9,922 nucleotides of DNA from Pseudomonadota bacterium (GCA_023427925.1 JAEYZS010000146.1:1-9922), one strand, 5' to 3'. Shown: positions 1-8,007, counted from the stretch's first letter. Numbers and translations: made by a program. Notes: a model not told the origin generated them from the letters alone.

Positions 1-1518
1 TTTCAACTTTGTAATTTTAAAAATTAAATCAATTATTCGTTCTCTAGTTGCAAATTCAAAATCCTCTGGCAATGCTGGACCAGTTCCAAATGAGAAAATG
101 GGCAAGTCAAATTTCTTTTGGAAGTTATAAATAACACCATGACTGATGGCCTCATCTAGCTTGCTGAAAATCATACTTGTTGGTTTTGCAATTCTATATC
201 TTTCAGTAATTTCAAAAGCGTCTTTATCTTTGAACGTACTTGAAAGCACCAAATGGCGGTCACAAGGAACTTGATCCGGAGGCAGTAATCTTCTGAGTTT
301 TTCAATGGCTTCAACTTCTCTTAACGCATTACCTGGGAAATCGATCAAGACGTAATCTAATGATCTTAGTGATTCGACCACAGCTTTCCAATCTTCCTGC
401 TTTTTTAATACACCGAAGGGAACGTTTAGAATCTGAGCATAAGTTCTCAATTGATCTACTGCACCCACCTTTTCTGTATCAGCAGTTAAGATTCCCACTT
501 TTTTATTTTGTTGAATCACGTAGTGGCTTGCGAGTTTAATCAATGACGAGGATTTGCCGCTTCCTGTAGTCCCTAAGAATATTTGAACCGGTGAAGCATC
601 TGAAGGATTTGAAATTCTGAGCTCACTCATCATATGCTTTGCAATGTAGCCCTCAACGAGGGATTGCTTACCCGACATTTCTCTAAGCTCTCGTTTTGCA
701 AGATCCAAAAGTCTTAGGATATGTTCATCAGCAATTCCTGCTTGAGAAAGTTTATTATATATTCCACTCAATTCAAAACTTACACCCTTATCGGCTCCTG
801 GATGCATAGTGGCTGAAACTTTTGGCGCAGCCTGTGTCTGGAAATTTTGAATCATATTTCTTAAGTTTAAAATTTCATTTTTTAGAACCTGGACTTCTGA
901 AAGCGAAGTGTTAGGAGCTGGTTGCGCAACCGCCTTCTTTTGAGGAGAAACTTCAGCGTTCTCAAAAGCCTCCAGCGCGGATAGCGCCGCACTTTTAACT
1001 CTTTGATCTGCAGACAATGGCGCCACGGACTTGCCCGAAGCTCTATTGTAAGTTTGCTTTTCAACAAATTGTTGAGGCTTGCCCAGCTCTTTTAAAAGAT
1101 CATCAACAGTTTTTCCGTTGGACCTCATTTTTGCTTCTTCATAGCCCATTTGGCTTTGCATATCATCGTCAATGTCTATGTATCTGGTTTGAGTAAGTGG
1201 TCTACGTTTATTTTCATCTTCCGATTTCGCGTCTGTGTATCTTCTTACACTTTTTTCAATGAATTCTTTCTGAATACGCATAGATTTTTGTCGTAGCAAG
1301 GCAAGTTGCTCTTCCTTTAGACGACTTTCAGCCCATTGCTTTTTTCGTAGTTCAGTTTCGGAAATTGCCGCTGTGATTTCAATACTGTTTCTTCCCATCA
1401 ATCCGAAACCACGGCTATTATCTTTTGCATTCAAAATAATTGCACCAGGACCTAGGTGGTTTTTCACCATCTCTAAGGCTTCCTTCATAGTTGGTGCTTC
1501 AAATTTCTTAACTTGCAT
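1..1518 (-). CDS. flhF: Flagellar biosynthesis GTPase FlhF (3' end cut by window edge)
   Basis: FlhF is an SRP-family GTPase that sets the site and number of polar flagella at the inner membrane. The frame stays open for 506 codons from the ATG at 1518 to the left edge, so the C-terminus is missing but probably only just, because the last motifs are present. The protein starts MQVKKFEAPTMKEAL, typical of FlhF, and has a variable charged linker (about residues 65-250). An N-G domain follows: P-loop GTTGSGKS (316-323), a DTEK variant of DTYR (347-350) followed by VGAVDQLRTYA, a DFPGN variant of DTAGR (393-397), SKLDE (452-456), and a PED closing motif. The start overlaps the end of flhA by 11 bases, with TGGAG at 1526-1530 as ribosome binding site, so it is translated with flhA. 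The G2/G3 substitutions are unusual for the family. The assignment as FlhF is secure, but GTPase competence is not. Confidence 0.93.
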   Translation of the reverse strand, partial: MQVKKFEAPTMKEALEMVKNHLGPGAIILNAKDNSRGFGLMGRNSIEITAAISETELRKKQWAESRLKEEQLALLRQKSMRIQKEFIEKSVRRYTDAKSEDENKRRPLTQTRYIDIDDDMQSQMGYEEAKMRSNGKTVDDLLKELGKPQQFVEKQTYNRASGKSVAPLSADQRVKSAALSALEAFENAEVSPQKKAVAQPAPNTSLSEVQVLKNEILNLRNMIQNFQTQAAPKVSATMHPGADKGVSFELSGIYNKLSQAGIADEHILRLLDLAKRELREMSGKQSLVEGYIAKHMMSELRISNPSDASPVQIFLGTTGSGKSSSLIKLASHYVIQQNKKVGILTADTEKVGAVDQLRTYAQILNVPFGVLKKQEDWKAVVESLRSLDYVLIDFPGNALREVEAIEKLRRLLPPDQVPCDRHLVLSSTFKDKDAFEITERYRIAKPTSMIFSKLDEAISHGVIYNFQKKFDLPIFSFGTGPALPEDFEFATRERIIDLIFKITKLK

Positions 1519-3601
1519 TTGTTATCTCCACAGTTCCCACAGAGCTGACCTGAGCATCCGCAGTTAATTCGTTATGCGAAAGAATAATCAATTGAGGTAT
1601 AAACCGAGATGTTAACTTATAAATATGTCTTCTAATCGTAGGTGATGTTAGCAGTACTGGCGAAGAAGCAATATCAGGATTTCTTTCGATCTGTCTTGAA
1701 AGTTCCATAATTAGCTTATTTGCAGTATGAGGATCCATAACAAGTTGAATGCCATTTTCTGTTTGAAGTAATGAGTTAGTGATAGCCTCTTCTATCATTG
1801 GAGACAGAGACAAGACTGGTATAATTCCTTCCTCATTTGTATATTTGCGAGTAATACTACGAGCTAAACGCTTTCTTACAGACTCAACTAACAGTTCTGT
1901 GTCTTTTGTTTTTTGTGCCTCATCTCCCAAAGTCTCCATGATTGTTAACAGATCACGAATGGAAACTTGCTCTTTAAGGAGTCCTTTGAGCACCTGAACC
2001 ACAGATCCAATAGTCATATGCTCTGGGATGACTTCTTCAACGACCTTTGGATGAGTCTTTTTAAGGCCATCGATAAGTCTCGTAACTTCTTGACGTCCAA
2101 TGAGTTAATGAGCATTCGTTCGAATAACTTCGGTTAAATGAGTTGCCACAACTGTAGGTAAATCCACGACCGTGTAACCTGCAAGCTCAGCATCATCTCT
2201 AGACGCTGGCGAGATCCAAAGCGCATCCAATCCAAATGCAGGTTCCTTAGTAGGTATTCCATCGACCTGACTAGAAACATTACCCGGATCCATTGCAAGC
2301 AAACTATCTGGATTCAAGACACCCTTACCGACTGTGGCGCCTTTGATCAATATGCGATATTCGCCCGATTGCAGTTGTAGATTATCTCTAATATGAATAC
2401 TCGGAACGACAATTCCGAGATCCAGCGCAAATTGTTTTCTGATGCTAACGATTCTCTCTAATAAATCGCCTGAGTTATTGCTTTCAACGACACTGATAAG
2501 ACCGTAGCCGACCTCAAGCTCAAGAGTATCCAAAGACAGTAGGCCTTCCACATTTTCTTTTGGTTTAGCTGCGGCCTCTTGAGCCCTTGCAGTTTCTTCT
2601 TTAACTCTTTCATCTTCAATTTTTGTCATAAACCAAGCAATCAATGCAGTTCCCGCTGACATTATTGCAAATGGAAAGAATGGAAGACCTGGAATTAAAC
2701 CCAACAAGATGAGAACAACGGAAGCAATATTTACCGCTCTTGGCTTCAAGAATAATTGTTTTGCCATCTCGTTACCCATGTTCTTACCACTTGAAGAACG
2801 AGTGACAATAGCACCTGCCGCAGTTGAGATAATGAGAGCTGGAATTTGAGTCACAAGTCCATCACCCACGGTGAGTTTTGTATAGAACTGAGCAGCTGTT
2901 GAGATGTCTAAGCCCTTTTGAAGGACACCAATGAGTAATCCACCAATAATATTAATTCCGGTGATAACAATAGCAGCTATCGCATCACCACGAACGAATT
3001 TGCTGGCACCATCCATCGATCCATAAAAATCAGCTTCCGATTCGATTTCCTTTCTTCTTCTTCTTGCTTCTTCTTCGTTGATCAAACCAGCGTTCAAATC
3101 CGCATCGATTGACATTTGCTTACCGGGCATTGCATCGAGTGTAAACCTAGCAGCCACTTCAGCAACCCTACCGGAACCTTTGGTAATTACGATAAAATTA
3201 ATAACAATAAGGATGAGGAATAAAATCAAACCGATGACGTAGTTGTCACCGACAACGAAACCACCAAAAGCTTCGACAACGTGTCCGGCAGCCGCGGTAC
3301 CTTCGTGTCCATGACTAAGAATCAAACGTGTTGTTGCAATACTCAAAGAAAGTCTAAATAGAGTAGCGACAAGAAGAATCGTCGGGAATACGCTAAAGTC
3401 TAATGCCTTTGTTGCGTATAAAGCCGAAAGAAGGATGAGCAAGCTCATCGCAAAAGACATAGTAAGAGAAATATCAACAAGGAAAGGTGGAAGCGGAATG
3501 ATCATAAAAACGATCACCGCAATCAAGCCAAATGCCATCAAAAGATCTGTGTTCTTTGCCAGACCATCAAATCTTTTTATAAATTGATATAAACCTTCCA
3601 T
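1508..3601 (-). pseudogene. flhA: Flagellar export gate protein FlhA, interrupted by an in-frame TAA
   Basis: FlhA is the large export-gate subunit of the flagellar type III secretion system. It has an N-terminal membrane domain of about eight helices and a cytoplasmic domain that docks chaperone-substrate complexes. The whole frame is 698 codons, normal for FlhA. The FHIPEP signature region lies at about residues 145-205 (GRVAEVAARFTLDAMPGKQM onward). Codon 499 is TAA (2105-2107), which cuts the product to 498 residues and removes about 200 residues of the cytoplasmic domain. The frame continues without shift: 29 family-like codons (LIGRQEVTRLIDGLKKTHP...) run up to an internal ATG at 2017, then 169 more residues to the true stop at 1508. 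That internal ATG has no good ribosome binding site. AGGA stands 7 bases before the main ATG at 3601. This could be a real nonsense mutation, a readthrough site or a sequencing error; the rest of the gene shows no decay. Confidence 0.85.
2105..2107 (-). other. flhA: In-frame TAA stop inside flhA (codon 499)
   Basis: The coding strand reads AAT GCT CAT TAA CTC ATT GGA CGT CAA GAA, that is NAH-stop-LIGRQE. FlhA proteins normally have Glu between His and Leu here (HEL(I/L)GRQE), so GAA or GAG is expected. GAA to TAA is a single G-to-T change. There is no frameshift on either side. The base after the stop is C, a context known to weaken termination. Confidence 0.9.
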
Positions 3602-3612
3602 TCGCTAATCCT

Positions 3613-4731
3613 TTAGAACATGTCCGGGCTAACGCCTGGATTTTGTCTATTAGTAGTACTTCTCGACTTTCTCTTTCTTTTTAATTTATAAACATACGCA
3701 AGAACCTCTGCTACGGCGTTAAACAACTCCCTTGGAATCACTTGACCGATTTTAAGAGTTTTAAACATCGTTCTTGCTAGTGGCTTATTTTCTACGATAG
3801 GAATTTCATTTTCTTTTGCAATTTCTCTGATTTTTAGAGCAACTGCTCCAGCTCCCTTAGCTATAACTTGTGGGGCAGGAAGATCCGCTGAATACTTTAG
3901 AGCAACAGCTAAATGAGTAGGGTTTGTAATAACCACATCTGCCTTTGGCACATCGTTCATCATTCTTTTGCTTGCAAGTTCTCTTTGAATGCGACGAATA
4001 CGAGCTTTGATATGCGGATCCCCTTCTCGGCTTTTGACTTCTTCTTTGATTTCTTGCTTTGTCATACGCATTTTCTTTTCCAGTTCCCAGCGTTGGAAGC
4101 CGTAATCAAAAAGAGCAATAAAGGTCATCGCCAGAGCCACACCGAAAATGAGCTTAAACGAAATATCACCAAAGTAACCTGATAGCTGATCAACTGTATA
4201 GTTCACCATGAAAGGAGCTTTTAAAACCTCAGCCTTAATGATCATGTAAACGACAAAAGCTACGATCGTAACTTTTAATAAAGCTTTAAGCCCTTCCATG
4301 ATTGCGGTTAATGAAACAAGTCTCTTTAGTCCATTGAGTGGATTGATTTTATTGAGATTCGGTGAAATTGTTTCTGAAGTGCTTAGGAAACCAATTTGGA
4401 ATAAACTTGAAGCAATCCCAATATTAAATACCAAGCCGAATACTGGTAAAACGATATAGGCCATCTTTCGAATAGCAAGAAAAATTGCTGCTTTATAATC
4501 GCCGTTACGAGCTGCAATTACGATATAATCGCCATAAGTTTGAGTGAAAAGTTCTGCAACTTGAGTAAAGAAATATCGACCAAGCATCCATATCAACAGA
4601 GATGCTCCAAATAGCATAAGCACAGTTGCCAACTCTTTTGTCTGAGCAACTTGACCTTGCTTACGGAAGTCTTCGCGCCGCTGGGCCGTTGGCTCTTCCG
4701 TTTTTTCCTGATCGTTGTCTTCGCTTGCCAT
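3613..4731 (-). CDS. flhB: Flagellar type III export switch protein FlhB
   Basis: FlhB is the inner-membrane export-gate component that switches secretion from rod/hook to filament substrates after cleaving itself. The 372-residue length is normal. It has a charged N-terminus (QEKTEEPTAQRRED), then four hydrophobic segments (about 34-55, 88-112, 145-166 and 188-210), then a cytoplasmic domain. The autocleavage motif NPTH is intact at 270-273, followed by LAVALKY, so the protein should self-cleave between Asn270 and Pro271. The C-terminal tail is basic (KLKRKRKSRS). The ATG lies 16 bases after the fliR stop, with a modest AAGAGA-like ribosome binding site, and flhA begins 11 bases after its stop. 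Nothing looks damaged, in contrast to flhA and fliQ. Confidence 0.97.
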   Translation of the reverse strand: MASEDNDQEKTEEPTAQRREDFRKQGQVAQTKELATVLMLFGASLLIWMLGRYFFTQVAELFTQTYGDYIVIAARNGDYKAAIFLAIRKMAYIVLPVFGLVFNIGIASSLFQIGFLSTSETISPNLNKINPLNGLKRLVSLTAIMEGLKALLKVTIVAFVVYMIIKAEVLKAPFMVNYTVDQLSGYFGDISFKLIFGVALAMTFIALFDYGFQRWELEKKMRMTKQEIKEEVKSREGDPHIKARIRRIQRELASKRMMNDVPKADVVITNPTHLAVALKYSADLPAPQVIAKGAGAVALKIREIAKENEIPIVENKPLARTMFKTLKIGQVIPRELFNAVAEVLAYVYKLKRKRKSRSTTNRQNPGVSPDMF

Positions 4732-4747
4732 AATCTCTTATTTCTCT

Positions 4748-5524
4748 TTAAATCTTTTTAAGTATTGAGAACAAATTCTCAGCACTCCAATTTAAGTTCT
4801 CACCCATTATCACTATGTAAAGCGGTATCGTGACGAACAATACCGCAAATCCTAGTAAAACGTTAATTGGCCAGCTCGTGACCAACACGTTGATCTGCGG
4901 AACTGCTCTACCAATAATACCCATCGCCATGTTTGATAAAAATATTGCTCCCAAAATTGGAGCTGCTAATTTGATTCCCATTATCAAAATATCTTGGCCG
5001 ATCGCTGCTAAATCTCTCATTGGAACGAGATTCAAAGAAACCTTTGCCAAAGGAACTGAACTGAAACTTTCCACTAGACCTTGTATAAATATGTGGTGCC
5101 CGTTAAAAGCGAGAAAAAAAAGTCCACCCAGTAACAAATAGAAGTTTTCAACACCAGTTACACTTCTATCCATAGTTGGATTGAAGAGTTGGTCAGAAGA
5201 TAGACCCATCGAAAGAGTTACTAGCTCCCCGCAAACAGTTAAGATGTGATAGAAAAATCTAGCTATAAAACCAATGAACAAGCCCATGAATGCTTCTTTA
5301 ATGACCAATACGAATAGATCTCCTGAAAGCATTTCAGGATTCAGCCCCGTTGCATTTACAACCGGATAGATTACCATTGCCATGGTGAGAGCTAAAAGTA
5401 ACTTTACCATTGGAGGCATTGTCGCATTTTCAACAATTGGAAATGCTACTAAAAAAGCAGAAATTCGCACTAGAACTAGTGCAAACGCTAAGAGCTGAAT
5501 TTCTGATAAGTAGCTAATGTCCAT
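4748..5524 (-). CDS. fliR: Flagellar export gate protein FliR
   Basis: FliR is the single-copy subunit that completes the FliP-FliQ-FliR pore of the flagellar type III export gate. It is 258 residues, the usual length, and consists almost entirely of hydrophobic segments separated by short polar turns. Family landmarks include R20 in an LVRISAFL stretch, the E100-LVTLSMGLSSDQLFNP region (about 100-116) and an F-NGHH turn at 140-144. The ATG lies 4 bases downstream of the fliQ stop. The ribosome binding site AAGG overlaps the end of fliQ, so translation is probably coupled to fliQ. A stop early in fliQ could therefore also lower FliR synthesis. The frame is intact. Confidence 0.96.
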   Translation of the reverse strand: MDISYLSEIQLLAFALVLVRISAFLVAFPIVENATMPPMVKLLLALTMAMVIYPVVNATGLNPEMLSGDLFVLVIKEAFMGLFIGFIARFFYHILTVCGELVTLSMGLSSDQLFNPTMDRSVTGVENFYLLLGGLFFLAFNGHHIFIQGLVESFSSVPLAKVSLNLVPMRDLAAIGQDILIMGIKLAAPILGAIFLSNMAMGIIGRAVPQINVLVTSWPINVLLGFAVLFVTIPLYIVIMGENLNWSAENLFSILKKI

Positions 5525-5528
5525 TTTT

Positions 5529-5798
5529 TTACCTTATATAATCCGTAATGTTTTCAATCATATTAATCGCAAATCGGCTCATAATATCCAGCATCCAAGG
5601 ACCCGCGATAACCATAACGATCGCTACGACTACAATTTTAGGAATAAAAGTTAAAGTGGCTTCGTTGATCTGTGTAATAGCTTGAAGCACACTTATGATT
5701 AAACCCACCACCAAAGCTGTGATGAGAATTGGTGCTGCAAGAAACGCAGCTGTTTTAATTGTTTCTTGTCATAATTGCATTATTAATTCGTCAGTCAT
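5529..5798 (-). pseudogene. fliQ: Flagellar export gate protein FliQ, interrupted by an in-frame TGA
   Basis: FliQ is a small two-helix inner-membrane protein, several copies of which pack around FliP/FliR in the export gate. From the ATG at 5798 the frame is 90 codons including the stop, giving 89 residues, the usual family length. A good ribosome binding site (GAGGTGG) precedes it. Codon 10 is TGA (5769-5771): MTDELIMQL-stop-QETIKTAAFLAAPI, where Gly is expected. The remaining sequence is fully FliQ-like, including GLIISVLQAITQINE, TLTFIPK and GPWML. The only later start-like codon is a TTG at 5714, which would give 61 residues and lose most of the first helix. FliQ is essential for export in model flagella. 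The change could be real, a readthrough site, or an error in the sequence. Confidence 0.85.
5769..5771 (-). other. fliQ: In-frame TGA stop inside fliQ (codon 10)
   Basis: The coding strand reads ATG CAA TTA TGA CAA GAA ACA. The frame upstream (from a well-placed ATG with ribosome binding site) and downstream (FliQ helices) is continuous. Many FliQ proteins have Gly at this position; GGA to TGA is a single G-to-T change. The tetranucleotide is TGAC, known as a leaky stop context in other systems. The neighbouring gene fliP ends in TGA, which argues against general TGA reassignment. Confidence 0.9.
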
Positions 5799-5820
5799 CA
5801 CACCACCTCTTCAAATATGA

Positions 5821-6576
5821 TCAGCCAAAACTCTTTACTAAAGAGCCGATAATCAATCCCCATCCATCCACTAAAACAAAAAGCATAATTTTAAACGGTA
5901 AAGAAACTACAACAGGAGGTAACATCATCATCCCCATAGCCATAAGAACACTTGCAACGACTAGATCGATGACAAGAAACGGGAGATAAATAATAAATCC
6001 AATTTGAAATGCAGTTTTTAATTCAGAGATAACAAATGCAGGAATTAGTACCGCAGAAGGAACATCTGCTCGTGTTCTAGGTTGTTCAATTCTTGATAAT
6101 TTTACAAACAACGCAAGGTCAGAGTCCCGAGTCTGATTAAACATAAATTTTCTAAGAGGCGCCATTGCATTGTCAAAAGCAGCTTCTTGTCCTACTTTTC
6201 CGTCTAAGTAAGGTTTTAATGCCTTTTCATTTATTTCGCTAATTGCCGGAGACATAATGAACAAAGATAAAAAAAGCGACAATCCCACCAACAGCTGGTT
6301 CGGTGGCATCTGCTGCGTTCCTATTGCTTGTCTCAAAAAAGACAATACAACGATGAGTCTTGTAAATGACGTCATCATGATAAGTATGGCTGGCGCTAAA
6401 GTTAATACAGTTAAGATCATAATGATCTTAATCGTATTTACAACTTCAGTTGGATTTTGTGTCGATTTAAATCCGAGCGAGACATTTGGTAAAGTTACAC
6501 CTTGAGCTTGGGCAAAGCTTCCGCCAAACAACAACCCGATCGCTATTACAACTGATGCTATCCCAAACTTTTTCAA
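5821..6576 (-). CDS. fliP: Flagellar export gate protein FliP (TTG start)
   Basis: FliP is the five-copy core subunit of the flagellar type III export pore in the inner membrane. The 251-residue product begins with a cleavable signal peptide (MKKFGIASVVIAIGLLFGGS, predicted cut after AQA at about 25), as is usual for FliP. The family signature is at about residues 61-112: APAILIMMTSFTRLIVVL, then a PPNQLLVGL motif and an FIMSPAI motif. C-terminal hydrophobic segments follow. The start is the TTG at 6576. An AAGGAG ribosome binding site inside the last codons of fliO stands 9 bases before it, and no ATG fits better. It lies 3 bases after the fliO stop, so the two genes are probably translationally coupled. 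It ends in TGA. Confidence 0.96.
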   Translation of the reverse strand: MKKFGIASVVIAIGLLFGGSFAQAQGVTLPNVSLGFKSTQNPTEVVNTIKIIMILTVLTLAPAILIMMTSFTRLIVVLSFLRQAIGTQQMPPNQLLVGLSLFLSLFIMSPAISEINEKALKPYLDGKVGQEAAFDNAMAPLRKFMFNQTRDSDLALFVKLSRIEQPRTRADVPSAVLIPAFVISELKTAFQIGFIIYLPFLVIDLVVASVLMAMGMMMLPPVVVSLPFKIMLFVLVDGWGLIIGSLVKSFG

Positions 6577-6579
6577 AAC

Positions 6580-7563
6580 TTAGATCTCCTTCATGTTTTT
6601 AAGACGACCTGAGACAAAGTCTTTGATTTTGGAAATCGAAAACTCGTCTTCTTCGTCTTGAGGACCATCACTCATCGAATTGTCTAATGATTGAGAAAAA
6701 TCTTTTGGAGTATTCTCTGGAATTTCCTCATCTAACAGAGCCAAAGTTTTAATTAGATTTATGTTTTGATCGGTAACACCAATCAACATGCTCTCACCAG
6801 CCACTCGAATAATAGCTAACGATTTTTTTGGGCCTAAATAGTGTTGGGCAAGAACTTTAACTTGTGAGTGCTTTTTTTGTGGAGTTCTCTTCATGAATTT
6901 TCTTAAGAAAACTGAAAAACCGAGCAATAGACCAAGCACAAGAACTAAGCTCACCATCACTCGAGATGTGGATGCCTCTTTTCTCTCAGATGCACTTGAT
7001 TTTGAAGTTGCTAGAATCGGAATTTCCGATTCTCTCTTTGTTTTACTAGCTTCTATTTCCGCTTCTTTAACTGCAGCCAATGAATTCTCAGTCTTTTCAG
7101 CGTCTTGTAGCCACTGAGCAGCTTGTGCTAAATCTTCATCAGAAATCTTTTCTGATACAGCAACTTTTGCTGGCAAAGTTTGGCGGTCCGCAATTTTGAC
7201 AATAACCTTATTGTCTTTTGCTTCAACAACGGTTACATCCTGGAAATCTCCAGCTTTAATTCCATCTTTATAAATGATTCGGGATCTAATTGTTCCGTCT
7301 GCTAACTTATAGGTATAGATTGTTCTTACTTTCTCGTCCTCAACTTTAGTTGAAATACTTTTGCCTAAAGACGCCTTGGAGAGGTTCACCTGAACAGTTT
7401 CGTTTATAAAATCTAGCGAAACCTGATCTGACGAGACAGCTTCATCAAATGTAAGTTCGGTGTAAAACGATTCATCTTTAGTGTAACTGTTTATTTTTTT
7501 AAGCTCCGCACTGAATGCTTGGCTTGAAATAAATAAACTCAAAGTTATTAACAAAAATTTCAT
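6580..7563 (-). CDS. fliO: FliO-family flagellar biosynthesis protein with a large exported N-terminal domain
   Basis: FliO helps FliP assemble into the export gate. This 327-residue protein has three parts. First is a signal peptide (about 1-19, ending SQAFSA). Next is a region of roughly 180 residues predicted to be periplasmic. Its first half (about 20-126) alternates beta-strand-like stretches, and its second half (about 138-200) is acidic and Ala/Glu-rich. Last come one transmembrane helix (about 203-221), a basic KKFMKR-type flank and the FliO domain (about 232-278, VKVLAQHYLGPKKSLAIIRV...), then an acidic tail. The FliO domain and its position between fliN and fliP support the name. 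The exported beta-rich region recalls AMIN-type domains, but that is a guess from strand pattern only. An AAAGGAT ribosome binding site precedes the ATG. Classical FliO proteins are often much shorter. Confidence 0.85.
   Translation of the reverse strand: MKFLLITLSLFISSQAFSAELKKINSYTKDESFYTELTFDEAVSSDQVSLDFINETVQVNLSKASLGKSISTKVEDEKVRTIYTYKLADGTIRSRIIYKDGIKAGDFQDVTVVEAKDNKVIVKIADRQTLPAKVAVSEKISDEDLAQAAQWLQDAEKTENSLAAVKEAEIEASKTKRESEIPILATSKSSASERKEASTSRVMVSLVLVLGLLLGFSVFLRKFMKRTPQKKHSQVKVLAQHYLGPKKSLAIIRVAGESMLIGVTDQNINLIKTLALLDEEIPENTPKDFSQSLDNSMSDGPQDEEDEFSISKIKDFVSGRLKNMKEI
6585..6591 (-). promoter_or_regulatory. fliP: Ribosome binding site for fliP inside the end of fliO
   Basis: The coding strand carries AAGGAGA over the last sense codons of fliO, 9 bases before the TTG start of fliP. 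The strong site explains how a TTG can serve as start and fixes the start of FliP directly before its signal peptide. Confidence 0.75.
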
Positions 7564-7602
7564 CCTAAAATCCTTTGTACTAAAATGTAAGTTTCAATGC
7601 TG

Positions 7603-7959
7603 TTACTTAAGTTGCTCAACTCTTTCTTGCGGAGAGATAACGTCAGTAAGTCTCACGCCGAATTTTTCGTTCACGACAACGGCCTCGCCTCTTGCGATGA
7701 GTTTGTCGTTAACTAAAATTTCCATTGGCTCACCGGCAAGTTTGTTGAGCTCAACAACACTACCTTGACCCAAATTTAAAAGCTCAGAAACGAGCATTTT
7801 TGTCCGTCCTAGTTCCACCGTTAACTTAAGCGGAATATCCAAAATCAGGTCAATATTTCGATCAACCCCTTTTGTTGTATTCTCAGCTGGCGGAACAGCC
7901 TTAAGTGTTTCAGCCTCTGGAGCTTCCTCAACTTTTGGCGCTGTATTTTGATCTGCCAT
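7603..7959 (-). CDS. fliN: Flagellar motor switch protein FliN
   Basis: FliN forms the lower ring of the flagellar C-ring with FliM and helps receive export cargo and switch rotation. The 118-residue product has a disordered, Glu/Pro/Ala-rich N-terminus (about 1-32) and one C-terminal SpoA domain (about 38-110). Conserved stretches include LILDIPLKLTVELGRTKM, LLNLGQGSVVELNKLAGEP and VNEKFGVRLTDVISP, all typical of FliN. Length matches short FliN proteins rather than the longer FliY. A strong purine-rich ribosome binding site (GGAGGAGAGG) precedes the ATG. The gene is separated from fliM by 48 bases holding a palindrome. Confidence 0.97.
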   Translation of the reverse strand: MADQNTAPKVEEAPEAETLKAVPPAENTTKGVDRNIDLILDIPLKLTVELGRTKMLVSELLNLGQGSVVELNKLAGEPMEILVNDKLIARGEAVVVNEKFGVRLTDVISPQERVEQLK

Positions 7960-7979
7960 TTTTCCTCTCCTCCGAATGC

Positions 7980-8003
7980 ACTAAAAAGCATATGCTTCTT
8001 AGT
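7980..8003 (-). repeat. 24-base near-perfect palindrome between fliM and fliN
   Basis: On the transcribed strand ACTAAGAAGCAT is followed directly by ATGCTTTTTAGT. All 12 positions pair if one G-U wobble is allowed. In RNA this would fold as a stem of about 10 base pairs with a 4-base loop, ending a few bases upstream of the fliN ribosome binding site. The T-run is inside the stem and no U-tract follows, so it does not look like a normal terminator. Possible roles are an mRNA stability or processing element, or a protein-binding site; none is shown. Confidence 0.6.
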
Positions 8004-8007
8004 AGTT

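Noticed and set aside
882..1067. Minus-strand 61-codon open frame rich in Arg and Leu
   Set aside because: It is an alternative frame inside flhF's linker region with low-complexity composition; the flhF frame is clearly the coding one.
1508..2017. A separate 169-residue gene starting at the ATG at 2017
   Set aside because: It is the C-terminal part of FlhA in the same frame. The 29 codons upstream back to the TAA are also FlhA-like, and the internal ATG has no convincing ribosome binding site.
4830..5141. Plus-strand open frame of 103 codons
   Set aside because: It lies fully inside fliR on the other strand, has no family resemblance and no ribosome binding site of note; the other plus-strand frames are antisense shadows in the same way.
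5529..5714. A complete 61-residue FliQ starting at TTG 5714
   Set aside because: It would lack most of the first membrane helix. The 89-codon frame from the ATG at 5798 has a ribosome binding site and matches the family length.
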